A stretch of 64,000 nt of DNA from Nitrospirales bacterium (GCA_022825885.1 JAJDVY010000004.1:28530-92529), one strand, 5' to 3'; numbered from the stretch's first letter, positions 33,378-47,817 are shown. Made by a program: numbers and translations. The notes: generated from the letters alone by a model not told the origin.

Positions 33378-35150
33378 TTAAATCTCAACGTCCAGTTTGA
33401 CGCCCAGTTCTTTGAGTTGCGTCGGTCCAACGTCTGAGGGCGCTTCGGTCATCAGGCATTGGACTTTTTGCGTCTTGGGGAAGGGAATGACTTCTCGAAT
33501 GGATTCGGCTTTGCCCAACAGCATGACCAAGCGGTCGAGCCCCAAGGCAATGCCACCGTGGGGCGGCGCGCCGTACTCCAGCGCGTCGAGCAAAAACCCG
33601 AACTTTTCCTGAGCAGCTTCTTTGGAGATCCCCAACAGGTTGAACACCTTGTGTTGCAGGTCACTGCGGTGGATACGAATGCTCCCCCCGCCGACCTCAA
33701 ATCCGTTGAGAACCACGTCATAGGCTTGTGCATGCACGCGCAACGGATCAGAATCCAGACCGGCAAGATCGTCCGTACGAGGGGACGTAAAGGGATGATG
33801 CAGGGCCACGTGCCGTTGTTCCGCTACGTCGTATTCGAACATGGGAAAATCCGTCACCCAGACCGGCTCCCATTTGTCGTGATCGATCAACTCCAATTCG
33901 ACGCCAAGGTATGAGCGAAGCCGGCCCAACACGTCATACGTGACGACAGGCTTGTCCGCGACAAACAGCAGGAGGTCGCCGGGACCGGCATCCGGCAGCG
34001 CCCGTTGAAGCAATTCCGCATTGAGGAATTTGGCAATGGCCGATTCAAGCCCCCACCCTTCGGTGACTTTGACCCAGGCCAAGCCTTTGGCCCCAAACCC
34101 TTTGGCGACGTCAATGAGCCGGTCAATCTGGTTGCGTGCAATATCCGCGCCGCCTGTGACCACGAGTCCGGAAACCTGCCCGCCTTGTTCAACCGTGTCC
34201 CGGAACACCTTGAACTCCACGTGTTTGGCGACCTCATTCAAATCATGGAGTTCCAGACCGAACCGACGATCGGGTTTATCGGTCCCATACCGCGACAGGG
34301 CCTCCTGATAGGTCAGACGCGGGAATGGAGACGGCAACGAAACTCCCGCGGCGTCCTTGCACGCGAGTCTCAGCAACTCTTCGGTCAGGTTCATGACGTC
34401 GTCACGTTCCACGAACGACATTTCGAGGTCGATCTGTGTAAACTCCGGTTGCCGGTCAAGCCGCAAATCTTCGTCGCGGAAGCAGCGGGCAATCTGAAAA
34501 TACCGGTCGGCGCCGCCGACCATCAGGATCTGTTTGAACAATTGCGGCGATTGCGGTAAGGCAAAGAAAGCTCCCTGATTGACGCGGCTCGGCACCAGAT
34601 AGTCCCTGGCCCCTTCGGGCGTGCTTTTGGTGAGGATCGGGGTTTCGATTTCCAGAAACCGCCGTTCATGGAGAAATTGCCTGGTCAGGTAAGTCACGTC
34701 GTGTCGTAACGCGAGTAACCGCTGCATGGGCGGCCGGCGCAAGTCCAGATAGCGATGTTTGAGCCGAAGAGCTTCCGTCGCCTGACTGTCGTCTTCAATC
34801 AAAAACGGCGGGGTATTGGCTCGATTCAACACGTCCAATACATCCACCCGGATTTCGATTTCTCCGGTGGTAATGAGCGGATTGACCGATTCCTCGGGTC
34901 TGAACCGCACTTGCCCCGTGGCGGCGATCACAAACTCGTTGCGAAGTTCATTGGCCTGCGCATGAATGGCCTGATCGCTCTCCACGTCAAACACGAGTTG
35001 CGTCACCCCGAACCGGTCACGCACGTCGATGAACAACACGCCCCCGTGATCACGCCGGCCATGCACCCATCCCATCAACGTGACGGTTTGGCCATCCTGG
35101 TCACGCGTTAATTCTCCACAATGATGTGTCCGCTTCACTGTATTGCTCAC
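33378..35150 (-). CDS. aspS: Aspartyl-tRNA synthetase
   Basis: Class II synthetase of 590 residues, bacterial type. An OB-fold anticodon domain (VTLMGWVHGRRDHGGVLFIDVRDRFG) is followed by catalytic motifs: FLEIETPILTKSTPEGARDYLVPSR, the GAD insertion, RCFRDEDLRLDRQPEFTQIDLEMSF, and GIALGLDRLVMLL. The presence of the GAD domain is standard in bacteria. The start is GTG at 35150, overlapping the stop of the pseudouridine synthase gene by four bases, so the pair is coupled. Whether it is discriminating or also charges tRNA-Asn cannot be settled here. Confidence 0.95.
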   Translation of the reverse strand: MSNTVKRTHHCGELTRDQDGQTVTLMGWVHGRRDHGGVLFIDVRDRFGVTQLVFDVESDQAIHAQANELRNEFVIAATGQVRFRPEESVNPLITTGEIEIRVDVLDVLNRANTPPFLIEDDSQATEALRLKHRYLDLRRPPMQRLLALRHDVTYLTRQFLHERRFLEIETPILTKSTPEGARDYLVPSRVNQGAFFALPQSPQLFKQILMVGGADRYFQIARCFRDEDLRLDRQPEFTQIDLEMSFVERDDVMNLTEELLRLACKDAAGVSLPSPFPRLTYQEALSRYGTDKPDRRFGLELHDLNEVAKHVEFKVFRDTVEQGGQVSGLVVTGGADIARNQIDRLIDVAKGFGAKGLAWVKVTEGWGLESAIAKFLNAELLQRALPDAGPGDLLLFVADKPVVTYDVLGRLRSYLGVELELIDHDKWEPVWVTDFPMFEYDVAEQRHVALHHPFTSPRTDDLAGLDSDPLRVHAQAYDVVLNGFEVGGGSIRIHRSDLQHKVFNLLGISKEAAQEKFGFLLDALEYGAPPHGGIALGLDRLVMLLGKAESIREVIPFPKTQKVQCLMTEAPSDVGPTQLKELGVKLDVEI

Positions 35151-36088
35151 CCGTTTCTCGTCCGTGCGCGACGTTGACCTTTTACCACTTGTCCGGGCTG
35201 CCGGGGATTGCCGGAAGCCAGACGCGCGTTGCGGCCAGTATCGCGCACAATCCTGTTTGCCGGAGCCTTTGTCTGACGCATGCGCGGCGGCACAGTATCT
35301 CCAGCCGGTTTCGAACTTTGCAAGTCTGACGACCCGACCGGTTCACGGACGCTCCGGGTTCTGGCTGTCCGATGCACGACTGCACGCAGGGCATTGGCTT
35401 CGGCATCGGTGGCAAACCGGGAAACGCCCACGGACAGATCTCCCAATTCAAGCGGGCCGAAACGAACGCGCTTGATACGCATGACGCGATGACCCAAGGC
35501 TTCGAGCATACGCTTGACCTGATGCGTTCTGCCTTCGTGAATCGTCAGTTCCAGCCAGGAATTAGCCTTGGCCTTTCCGGATTTTCTGATCGTCGCCGGA
35601 GCCGTCATCCCATCATCCAAGACAATCCCGTCCTCAAGGTTTCGGATTTCCTCGTCCGTACACACACCCGACACTTTGACCAAATAGGTTTTGGGAACGT
35701 GAAATCGGGGATGAACGCACGCTTGCGCCACCTTGCCGTTGTTCGTCAACAGCAACAGGCCTTCGGTGTCATAGTCCAGCCGGCCGACCGGGAACACCCG
35801 CACTTTCACTTTCGGGACCAGATCCGCGACCGTGGGCCGGCCTTGCGGATCGTCCATCGTCGTGACGTATCCGGCCGGCTTATGCAAGAGCACAAACACT
35901 TCAGGTTCAGCCGGTTGCACGCGACGTCCATCAATTTTCACGTGATCTTTCGACGGATCAACGCACGTGCCGAGCACGCGCACGACGTTCCCGTTCACCG
36001 TGACGTGCCCGTCCCGGATCATGGTTTCAGCCGCGCGCCGGGAAGCTATTCCACTGGCGGCAATGACTTTTTGCAATCGAACCATCAT
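35147..36088 (-). CDS. rluB: Ribosomal pseudouridine synthase, RluB/RsuA family
   Basis: A 313-residue RsuA-family enzyme. An S4 RNA-binding domain (RLQKVIAASGIASRRAAETMIRDGHVTVNG) precedes the catalytic PVGRLDYDTEGLLLLTNNG with the active Asp, and HEGRTHQVKRMLEALGHRVMRIKR. These modify U in 23S (RluB) or 16S (RsuA) rRNA. RluB is favoured by the long basic C-terminal tail (about 80 residues), which is disordered. The start is taken at the ATG at 36088; a second ATG follows at once and a TTG is three codons upstream. Confidence 0.88.
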   Translation of the reverse strand: MMVRLQKVIAASGIASRRAAETMIRDGHVTVNGNVVRVLGTCVDPSKDHVKIDGRRVQPAEPEVFVLLHKPAGYVTTMDDPQGRPTVADLVPKVKVRVFPVGRLDYDTEGLLLLTNNGKVAQACVHPRFHVPKTYLVKVSGVCTDEEIRNLEDGIVLDDGMTAPATIRKSGKAKANSWLELTIHEGRTHQVKRMLEALGHRVMRIKRVRFGPLELGDLSVGVSRFATDAEANALRAVVHRTARTRSVREPVGSSDLQSSKPAGDTVPPRMRQTKAPANRIVRDTGRNARLASGNPRQPGQVVKGQRRARTRNG

Positions 36089-36145
36089 GGATGTCAAAAA
36101 CTTCTACGTCCGTGAAAGGTTACTGCCAAGCCGGGATGGCACCGG

Positions 36146-37699
36146 CTACTCCCATTCGATCGTACTCGGCGGTTTGGAACTGATATCGTACACGACGCGG
36201 TTCACGCCCGGCACTTCGTTGATGATCCGGTTCGCGACGTGTGCCAGAAAGGATTGCGGTAATGGCGCCCAATCCGCAGTCATGCCGTCCACGCTGGTCA
36301 CGGCTCGCAACCCGATTACGTGCTCATAAGTCCGCTGATCACCCATCACGCCCACGGTGCGAACCGGCAGCAACACGGCAAACGCCTGCCACGTCTTTCC
36401 ATACAACCTTTGCGCCCTTAATTCATCGATAAACACGGCATCCGCTTCACGGAGCATGTCCAGGCGAGCCGACGTCACCGCGCCAAGTACGCGAATGGCC
36501 AATCCCGGTCCGGGGAAAGGATGACGATACACCACGTCGTCCGGCAAACCCAGTTCCTTGCCCAGCAGTCGGACTTCATCCTTGAATAATTCCCGGAGCG
36601 GTTCGACCAATTGCAGCTTCATCCTGGCTGGAAGGCCTCCGACGTTGTGGTGCGACTTGATCGTGGCGGACGGCCCCTTGTGGCTCACGCTTTCAATCAC
36701 GTCGGGGTAGAGTGTGCCCTGAACCAGGTAACGCACGTTGCCGATGTTTCGCGCTTCGCGCTCGAACGCCTTGATGAATTGACGCCCGATGATCTTACGT
36801 TTCTTTTCGGGATCGGTCGTTCGACCCAATGCCCGCAAAAAATGCTCTGAGGCATCGACCATGCGGCAATTGAAATGAAATGCCCTGAACACCTGCTTGA
36901 GCTGTCTGGCTTCCTGTTTTCGCATCACGCCGTTATCGATAAATACACAGGTCAACTGCTTCCCGATGGCCCGATGGGTCATGGCCGCTGCCACCGTACT
37001 ATCGACCCCTCCGCTCAGGGCACAAAGTACTTTTTCCTTGCCCACTTGTTCACGGATGTGATTGATGGAATCGTGCAAAAACGACCCCATGGTCCAAGTC
37101 GGTCTCGCCCCGCAAATATGACGGACGAAGTTTTTGAGGATGCGTGAGCCATTCGTCGTATGGGCGACTTCGGGGTGAAACTGGAGACCGTAGAAACGCC
37201 CTTGCCTGCTGACCGATTTCATCGCGGCAATGGGAGAATTCGCCGTCCGTGCAATGGACTTGAATCCGGGTGGCAACGTTTCAATCCGGTCTCCATGCGA
37301 CATCCAGACTGAAAAGGGATTTTCCCCGGCCAATCCCTTGAATAAATCCAAGCCATCCCGGACCAGCAACTCGGCGCGACCGAATTCCCTGTGCTTCGCC
37401 CTGCCGACTCGCCCGCCCATGGATTGCGCCATCAATTGCATACCATAGCAAATGCCGAGGACCGGGACCTCTTCCTTCATAATCGCCTTCGACCATTCGG
37501 GCCGCCCGACGTTCGTCACGCTGGCGGGCCCCCCGGACAGAATGATGCCTTTGGGTCGATTCGCTTGAATCGTTTCCAGAGAAGCGGAAGCAGGAAGGAT
37601 AACGGAGTGAACGTGGGACTCTCGAATCCGGCGAGCAATCAGTTGGGTATATTGTGACCCGAAATCAAGAACGACGATTGTGTCGTGACAGGACGCCAT
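36146..37699 (-). CDS. guaA: GMP synthase (glutamine-hydrolysing)
   Basis: Converts XMP to GMP. The 517-residue protein has a class I glutamine amidotransferase domain (IVVLDFGSQYTQLIARRIRE, nucleophile in VLGICYGMQLMAQ, and QFHPEVAHT), an ATP-pyrophosphatase domain (LCALSGGVDSTVAAAM) and the dimerisation C-terminus. The ATG at 37699 gives the usual N-terminus; a GTG at 37732 would add 11 residues. It follows guaB closely, so the two guanine-synthesis genes form an operon. Confidence 0.95.
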   Translation of the reverse strand: MASCHDTIVVLDFGSQYTQLIARRIRESHVHSVILPASASLETIQANRPKGIILSGGPASVTNVGRPEWSKAIMKEEVPVLGICYGMQLMAQSMGGRVGRAKHREFGRAELLVRDGLDLFKGLAGENPFSVWMSHGDRIETLPPGFKSIARTANSPIAAMKSVSRQGRFYGLQFHPEVAHTTNGSRILKNFVRHICGARPTWTMGSFLHDSINHIREQVGKEKVLCALSGGVDSTVAAAMTHRAIGKQLTCVFIDNGVMRKQEARQLKQVFRAFHFNCRMVDASEHFLRALGRTTDPEKKRKIIGRQFIKAFEREARNIGNVRYLVQGTLYPDVIESVSHKGPSATIKSHHNVGGLPARMKLQLVEPLRELFKDEVRLLGKELGLPDDVVYRHPFPGPGLAIRVLGAVTSARLDMLREADAVFIDELRAQRLYGKTWQAFAVLLPVRTVGVMGDQRTYEHVIGLRAVTSVDGMTADWAPLPQSFLAHVANRIINEVPGVNRVVYDISSKPPSTIEWE

Positions 37700-37732
37700 G
37701 GATGATGTTGTCAAAATCGGGTCCTGCCTCAC

Positions 37733-39229
<1,497 letters not shown>

Positions 39230-39455
39230 CTATGAACGCGTCATCATGGGAGAAAGCAGACAATTGTCGATGAACAAAAACCGGTGAGAAAAAATACGGG
39301 ACCAGCTTACCAAGATTTTTCAAAAAAATCGACGGAAAATAAAACGGCAAAAGTCGAGTGGAGGAATTCGTTTGATACCAATCTGCAATGCCATCATTGG
39401 TTCCCACTGCGTCCTCAAGTTGCATTAGGTAACACGACCGCTTTAGAATTCCCCC

Positions 39456-39860
39456 ATGAGTGACGCCATCGCATTCGACACCTATAAATTCGTCAAACAC
39501 TTGACAGAAAAAGGCTTTACCGAGGAGCAGGCTGAGGCCCTGGCAGATGAGCAGGTCAACCTGCTCAATAGCAATCTGGCCACCAAGGCCGACATAGTAA
39601 TTGTTCAGCGGGATATTGAAACCCTGCGGCAAGAAACTGAAGCCTTGCGGCAAGAAACCAAGGGCAATATAGAAACTCTGCGACAAGAAACCAAGGGCAA
39701 CATAGAAACTCTCCGGCAAGAAACCAAGGCCAATATGGAAGCTCTCCGGCAAGAAACCAAGGCCAATATGGAAGCCCTCAAAGTCGACCTGCTGAAATGG
39801 ATATTTGGCGCCCTGATTGCTCAGGGCGGGCTGATCGTCGCTCTGGTCAAGCTGTTATAG
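39456..39860 (+). CDS. DUF1640-like coiled-coil protein with repeats and C-terminal membrane segment
   Basis: A 134-residue protein. The N-terminus (FDTYKFVKHLTEKGFTEEQAEALADEQ) is like DUF1640/CCDC90 proteins. The middle is a coiled coil with four 11-residue repeats (LRQETKGNIET twice, LRQETKANMEA twice), and the end is a single membrane helix (WIFGALIAQGGLIVALVKLL). Such proteins are membrane-anchored coiled coils of unclear role. The gene lies alone, divergent from guaB. Confidence 0.75.
   Translation: MSDAIAFDTYKFVKHLTEKGFTEEQAEALADEQVNLLNSNLATKADIVIVQRDIETLRQETEALRQETKGNIETLRQETKGNIETLRQETKANMEALRQETKANMEALKVDLLKWIFGALIAQGGLIVALVKLL
39630..39783 (+). repeat. In-frame 33-base tandem repeats
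   Basis: Four near-identical 33-base units, plus a shorter first unit, encode the 11-residue coiled-coil repeats. Later copies differ by two codons. Confidence 0.85.
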
Positions 39861-39929
39861 AGCGTCCTTCCTCATCTGCACGCCTCGCCTCTCGAAATGC
39901 CTCGCCGCTAGTTGCTTAAGACAGGGGGA

Positions 39930-42887
39930 TTATGGCGCTTCGCTTTCCGGAAGGGCCGCCACTGTTTCCGCTTCCTCCTGCAGGAACTCTTCGGCGTCTT
40001 CGGCCGGCATGAAGTGTTGCACGCGCATGTTGCCGCTATCCACCACGAAAACGTGCCCTCGATGATCGACCACGAGCCCGTAGGGGAAGTTGAATTGCCC
40101 TTCGGCATTACCGAATCCGCCCCATTGGGTGATGAAATTCCCGTCCCGATCAAATTTTTGCAGCCGCTGGTTCCCCGTGTCCGAGACGTACACGTCACCC
40201 GCACCATCCACCGCAATTCCCCATGGCGAACGGAATTGGCCTGGTTCCTGCGCCTGGGCGCTGCTCGCGTGGCCCGGGCCGATCCCCCCGCCCCATTTGG
40301 CCACGAGTTGCGGGAGAACGTTCGTACTGGTATCGAATTTCTGGATGCGGTGATTCCCCATATCCACGACGTAGACCATCCCGTCATTCTGATCGACCGC
40401 AATGCCCCGGGCAAAATAGAATTGGCCGTCGTTATTCCCGAAACTGCCCCACTGCATCACAAACTCACCGTCTTCATCGAATTTCTGGACGCGGAAATTG
40501 GCACTGTCGACAACGTACAGGTAGCCGCGGACGCGGTCGACCGCAATGGCCCAGGGAGCATTGAACTGACCTTCCCCGTTCCCGCGACCACCGATTTTCA
40601 TGAGGTATTGACCCAGTTTTCCATCAAATTTCTGCACACGATGATTATTGGTATCACACACGTACACGTCACCTTTTCCATCGCACGCAATTCCCGTGGG
40701 ACTGTTGAAATTCCCATTGGCCGTACCGAAATTCCCCCACAGCAGGATGAAGTTCCCATTGCGGTCGAATTTTTGAACGCGCGTGTTGCCGTTGTCGATG
40801 ACGAACAGGGACCCTTGATTGTCAATGGCTAATCCATAGAGCGGCGCCATGAATTCACCGCCGTGCAACAACGAAGCGCCGCGACCGGGTTTCCCCCATT
40901 TCCCCGTACACACGTACCCCGAGGTATTCAGCAGAATATTCGCACTAGCCGGAATCGAAATGTTATTGCCGACGTCTTTAAACCACGCGTAAACCGTTTT
41001 GGGCCCGTCACCGGGCGATAACGTCAGGGGAATCGTTGCCCCAAAACGATGTTCCGGTTCAACTTCGATCCATCCCGGCAACGTCGCACCGGGAGTCATG
41101 GGATTTTCAGAAATGAAATAGCCCGCCACCCCGGTATCCACGTCCCTGGCTGAAATGGTTGCCACGACGTCCAACGAATTCGTCATGTACGCTCCGTGAT
41201 TCAGAACGATATCCGGATTCTGTGGTGCGGCGACGTCGATCAACACGGGTATGACTTCCTGCTCTTCCGACGGGGAGCTCTCGACGTCATTTTCATCAAC
41301 GCTCGTGAGCGCATAGTAATAGGCCGTATTGTTCGTCAAGCCGGTATGGGTATAAGGACTCGTCACCCCTTCAATGAGCGTCGCCGTCTCTTTGGACACA
41401 CCGGGATCGGTACTGAAGTAGAGATTGTAGGACACGGCGCCGGGCACCTCCAGCCAACTCAACATCGCCTCCGTATCACCGGGTTTCCCCACCAACGGCA
41501 CGGCAAGCGGGGCACCTTCCGCCGCTGCGACCTTGTCGGCTTTTTCCCGGCCCCTGGCGAGTTCCTCTTCCGTGGGGGCGAACTTCAGGATCCGATAATT
41601 CCCACTGTCCACCACGTAAACGTACCCCTCCTTGTCCACCGCAATACCGGAAGGAAAATTCACCTGGGCTTCCGTGAGTCCGCGATTCCCCCATGAACAC
41701 AGGTAGGTTCCGTTCGAATCGAACTTTTGGATCCGGTGGTTCCCGCTGTCCACGACGTACACGTTGCCCAGGGCATCGCACGCCACGCCCCAGGGAGACT
41801 TGAATTGTCCGAGCCCATTCCCTTCTCTTCCCCACTTCGCCAGAAAATTGCCACGGGAATCGAATTTCTGAATGCGATGGTTGCCTTCATCGGCCACGTA
41901 TATATGCCCGGCAAAATCCACCGTCAGCCCCCGCGGGAAGTAGAAGGCGCCGTCAAAACTCCCGTCTTTCCCCCATTTGATCAAGGGCGCGCCGTCCGAC
42001 TGGAATTTTTGAATGCGAGAGTTACTCGTATCCGATACGTAGAGATTTCCCTGCTGGTCCGTAGCGACACCCCATGGCACGTCGAACTTCCCGGCCTCGG
42101 CCCCTCGCCAGGCAAAGCCGAACTTGCCCCAGGCATTCAAAAAGTTCCCGTCCGGGTCGAACTTCTGGACGCGGTTGTTGCCGCTGTCCGCGACGTACAC
42201 GTGCCCTTCGGGAGCGGTCGCCAACCCTCGGGGATAATAAAACGTGCCGTCTTCCGAGTCCGCTTCCCCCCCCCAGCGAGCCAAACAGTTCCCGTCCTTA
42301 TCGAACCGTTGAATGGCATGATTATCGGTATCCGCTACGTAAATGTTGCCGTCACCGTCGAGGGCAATGCCGGTCGGTGAACGAAACTCCCCGTCATCGA
42401 CGCCTTCCTGCCCGAACTGCAGCACGGGCAAGTACGGCGAAGGAATCGACATGACTTCTTCCGATTCACGACTTTCCCCATCGGCGGTCACGACGGTGAC
42501 CACGTAGTGGTAACACAACCCGTTGGCCAGATCATTATGCGTATAGGGACAGGAGGGACCTTCAATACAGTTCCCTTTTTCCTTGGTCACTCCGATCACG
42601 GGGTTGAAATCATCCTGGCTCGCTATCGGACGGGTCAATTCATTGGGCTTGATACTGACCCCTTGAGACGTCTGATAGTAGACGTTGTAATACATCGCGT
42701 CAGGCACGGCATCCCAACTCAGGGTAATAAACCCGTTGCCCGCGACGGCCTTGACGCCGGTCGGCGGGTCGGGGAGCTTGTCCTGATCAGCATCTTCGCC
42801 TGCGCCCCAGTCCTCTTCAAAGCCTTCAACCCGTAAAACCAGCCGTTGCGGAATCCAATCACGATCCAACTCAAAGAAATCCTTCAT
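39930..42887 (-). CDS. Large protein with twelve NHL repeats (two six-blade propellers), FN3 and Ig-like domains
   Basis: About 985 residues. After a short N-terminal segment comes a fibronectin type III-like domain (PDPPTGVKAVAGNGFITLSWDAVPDAMYYNVYY), six NHL repeats (pattern P-x-G-[IVL]-A-x-D-x-x-G-x-[IV]-Y-V-x-D-[ST]-x-N-x-R-[IV]-Q-K-F), a second FN3-like domain, an Ig-like domain (about 105 residues), and six more NHL repeats. Each set of six suits a closed beta-propeller. No signal peptide is seen: the protein starts MKDFFELDRDWIPQRL. The ATG at 42887 has GAGGGG four bases upstream. A binding or scaffold role is likely; the partner is unknown. Confidence 0.85.
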   Translation of the reverse strand: MKDFFELDRDWIPQRLVLRVEGFEEDWGAGEDADQDKLPDPPTGVKAVAGNGFITLSWDAVPDAMYYNVYYQTSQGVSIKPNELTRPIASQDDFNPVIGVTKEKGNCIEGPSCPYTHNDLANGLCYHYVVTVVTADGESRESEEVMSIPSPYLPVLQFGQEGVDDGEFRSPTGIALDGDGNIYVADTDNHAIQRFDKDGNCLARWGGEADSEDGTFYYPRGLATAPEGHVYVADSGNNRVQKFDPDGNFLNAWGKFGFAWRGAEAGKFDVPWGVATDQQGNLYVSDTSNSRIQKFQSDGAPLIKWGKDGSFDGAFYFPRGLTVDFAGHIYVADEGNHRIQKFDSRGNFLAKWGREGNGLGQFKSPWGVACDALGNVYVVDSGNHRIQKFDSNGTYLCSWGNRGLTEAQVNFPSGIAVDKEGYVYVVDSGNYRILKFAPTEEELARGREKADKVAAAEGAPLAVPLVGKPGDTEAMLSWLEVPGAVSYNLYFSTDPGVSKETATLIEGVTSPYTHTGLTNNTAYYYALTSVDENDVESSPSEEQEVIPVLIDVAAPQNPDIVLNHGAYMTNSLDVVATISARDVDTGVAGYFISENPMTPGATLPGWIEVEPEHRFGATIPLTLSPGDGPKTVYAWFKDVGNNISIPASANILLNTSGYVCTGKWGKPGRGASLLHGGEFMAPLYGLAIDNQGSLFVIDNGNTRVQKFDRNGNFILLWGNFGTANGNFNSPTGIACDGKGDVYVCDTNNHRVQKFDGKLGQYLMKIGGRGNGEGQFNAPWAIAVDRVRGYLYVVDSANFRVQKFDEDGEFVMQWGSFGNNDGQFYFARGIAVDQNDGMVYVVDMGNHRIQKFDTSTNVLPQLVAKWGGGIGPGHASSAQAQEPGQFRSPWGIAVDGAGDVYVSDTGNQRLQKFDRDGNFITQWGGFGNAEGQFNFPYGLVVDHRGHVFVVDSGNMRVQHFMPAEDAEEFLQEEAETVAALPESEAP

Positions 42888-43055
42888 AACACCCCTCATA
42901 ATATTCAAGCCATACTAAAAGTTTTTCTCGCACACATTTGAATTTACGTAATTCTATTCTCGACGACTCAATATTTTCCAAATAAAACCAAGTAGTTGGG
43001 AAAAAGTCTAGCAGTCCGTTCTTTCCGAAGTCAAGGAAGGGCCGGGACATTCTGT

Positions 43056-43772
43056 TTATCGAAGAAGGTGGTGCAAGCCTTGCAGACCGGCGATGCAAGG
43101 CATCGTGTCATCTATACCCGTTTTGTCCCGGTCGAGAAGAACTCCCGCCAACCCGGCCTTGGTCGCTCCCTCAAAATCTTCCTTGGGATCATCCCCTACG
43201 TGCATGGCCTCTTCCGGCTCGACCACGTGCTGATCCAGGGCATGCCGGAAAATCTGAGGAGACGGTTTGACCGACCCGGCAAGGCTGGAAATCGTGATGG
43301 AATCAAAAAAGTGTTCTAACCCCAACGCCCGGACAATATCAAAAAACCGCGTATCGAAATTGGAAATGACTCCAAGCTCATAGCCTTGCGATCCCAACTG
43401 CCGCAGAACCTCAGGCACTTCGGGATACATTTCCCATGCCTCTGCCCTGCCAAAGGCTTCGTACACTTCATCGAAGTAGTCATCGAACCCTTCGAACATG
43501 CCGACGCGATAAAACACCGCATGCACGATGTCAAACCACCAGAGCCGTTCGCATTGCTTCAATTTTTCCGGTTGCTCCACGACAAATATCGGCGGGGGAG
43601 CTTGACGAAAAGCGTCCTTGAACGCCTGGTTCACCTTGGTCACCATGTCGGACGAACGCGGGACGCCATACTTTGCGGCATACTGAAGATACGCGTCTCC
43701 GACGGATCCCCTGACGTGGAACAACGTTCCGGCCGCATCGAAAAACACGACCTTGATGTGCGATGCCGGCAT
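43056..43772 (-). CDS. HAD-superfamily hydrolase (REG-2-like)
   Basis: A 238-residue phosphatase-like protein. The nucleophile motif is FFDAAGTL, where the usual second Asp is Ala, as in REG-2/HDHD3-like members. Motif II is VISNFD, the Lys is expected in SLAGSVKPSPQIFRHAL, and motif IV is HVGDDPKEDFEGATKAGL. A helical cap follows motif I. The loss of the general acid weakens ordinary phosphatase activity. The substrate is unknown. Confidence 0.82.
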   Translation of the reverse strand: MPASHIKVVFFDAAGTLFHVRGSVGDAYLQYAAKYGVPRSSDMVTKVNQAFKDAFRQAPPPIFVVEQPEKLKQCERLWWFDIVHAVFYRVGMFEGFDDYFDEVYEAFGRAEAWEMYPEVPEVLRQLGSQGYELGVISNFDTRFFDIVRALGLEHFFDSITISSLAGSVKPSPQIFRHALDQHVVEPEEAMHVGDDPKEDFEGATKAGLAGVLLDRDKTGIDDTMPCIAGLQGLHHLLR

Positions 43773-43899
43773 GGCGAAAAAACTGGTCAATCGAGGAAGG
43801 GCAGGCAGGCCTCTGCCTCCTCATCCTGCCCGCTCCCTCCAGGGGAGAAGGTTCTATAAGGCGGGAATGGGCCGCTACAAGAGGTAGAAAGGCAGGTGC

Positions 43900-44010
43900 T
43901 TATTTTTTGGTGCCGTCTTTGCGTTGGGCTTGCTCAAGAGCTTTCATCCGTCGTTGATTCTTTCGGTGTTTGCGACGAAGCTCTCGATCTTTTTCTCGTC
44001 CTCTGGGCAT
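43900..44010 (-). CDS. Very small basic protein
   Basis: A 36-residue protein (MPRGREKDRELRRKHRKNQR then RMKALEQAQRKDGTKK) with about 40% Arg plus Lys. GGGAG sits six bases before the ATG, which supports translation. The composition suits RNA or ribosome binding. A longer open frame to 44109 lacks such a site. Confidence 0.5.
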   Translation of the reverse strand: MPRGREKDRELRRKHRKNQRRMKALEQAQRKDGTKK

Positions 44011-44183
44011 CAAATTCTCCCTGGTCCTGCTAGGCGTCATTGCCGATAGCTCAGTAAAATCTCCGGTAAAAGCGTCGTGGGGTTCTATCATATTCGTTCT
44101 CGTGAACACAACCGGCGCTTTGCTTGCGAGGGTCTACCCTCCATGCTAAGATTTTTGTCTTCGTCAGCACGAGTTTCATCCCC

Positions 44184-46924
<2,741 letters not shown>

Positions 46925-46928
<4 letters not shown>

Positions 46929-47806
46929 ACTCCCACGTCATTCATCCGCCGTCTCTGTTTGAACTCGAAGCGCTGGTCACCGCGGCCTTGAAAGAAGACG
47001 CGCCCCATGGCGACGTCACCACGCGCGCGCTCCTTGAACCATCCCTTCATGCGCAAGCCAACGTCGTGGCCAAGCAGGACCTGACCCTTGCCGGCCTTGC
47101 GGTTCTCCATGCCGTGTACCGGGCCCTGGACCCTGCCGTGGTGGTAACGACCGCGTTCGAAGACGGAGCAATCCTGGAAGCCGGACAGACGTTCGCCACC
47201 CTTCAAGGACCGGCTCATTCAATCCTGGGCGGGGAACGGGTATCGCTGAACTTTTTGCAACGTCTATCCGGTATTGCCACCCTAACCGCACGGTTCCGTG
47301 CCGAAATCCGGCAGTATTCCACCGTTCTGGTCGATACCAGAAAAACCACTCCCGGCCTTCGACGGCTTGAAAAATGGGCGGTTGTTCTCGGAGGCGGGAC
47401 CAACCATCGCATGACACTGAGCGATGGAGTCCTTATCAAGGACAATCACTTGGTGCTGTTGGAAGCCCAAGGCACAACCCTGCGCGAAGCCTGCCGCAAA
47501 GGCAAGGAACGACTCTCCCGTCATTTCCGAATCTCCGTGGAAGTCGAAACCCTTGAGCAAATTGACCAAGCCCTGGACGGCGGCGCTGACGTGCTACTCC
47601 TGGACAACATGCCGCCGGCGCTCGTCCGGGAAGCCGTGGAGATCATCAAAGGACGGGCACGCACCGAAGTCTCCGGAGGCATTACGCTCGAAAACGTCCG
47701 CGAATATGCCGCCACGGGCGTGGATTTCATATCCGTTGGAGCATTGACCCATTCCGCGCCCGCGGTCGATATCAGCCTGGACGTGCTTCCCGCCTCCTCT
47801 CAATAA
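46925..47806 (+). CDS. nadC: Quinolinate phosphoribosyltransferase (nicotinate-nucleotide pyrophosphorylase)
   Basis: Makes nicotinate mononucleotide from quinolinate in NAD synthesis. The 293 residues carry the family set: EDAPHGDVTTRAL, LNFLQRLSGIATLT, VDTRKTTPGLRRLEKWAVVLGGGTNHRMTLSDGVLIKDNH, DVLLLDNMPP, and VSGGITLENVREYAATGVDFISVGALTHS. The ATG overlaps valS by four bases. Confidence 0.96.
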
Positions 47807-47817
47807 CCGGCCTGCGC

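Noticed and set aside
39912..40832. Plus-strand open frame of 306 codons
   Set aside because: Antisense to the NHL repeats; the periodic residues mirror the repeat codons.
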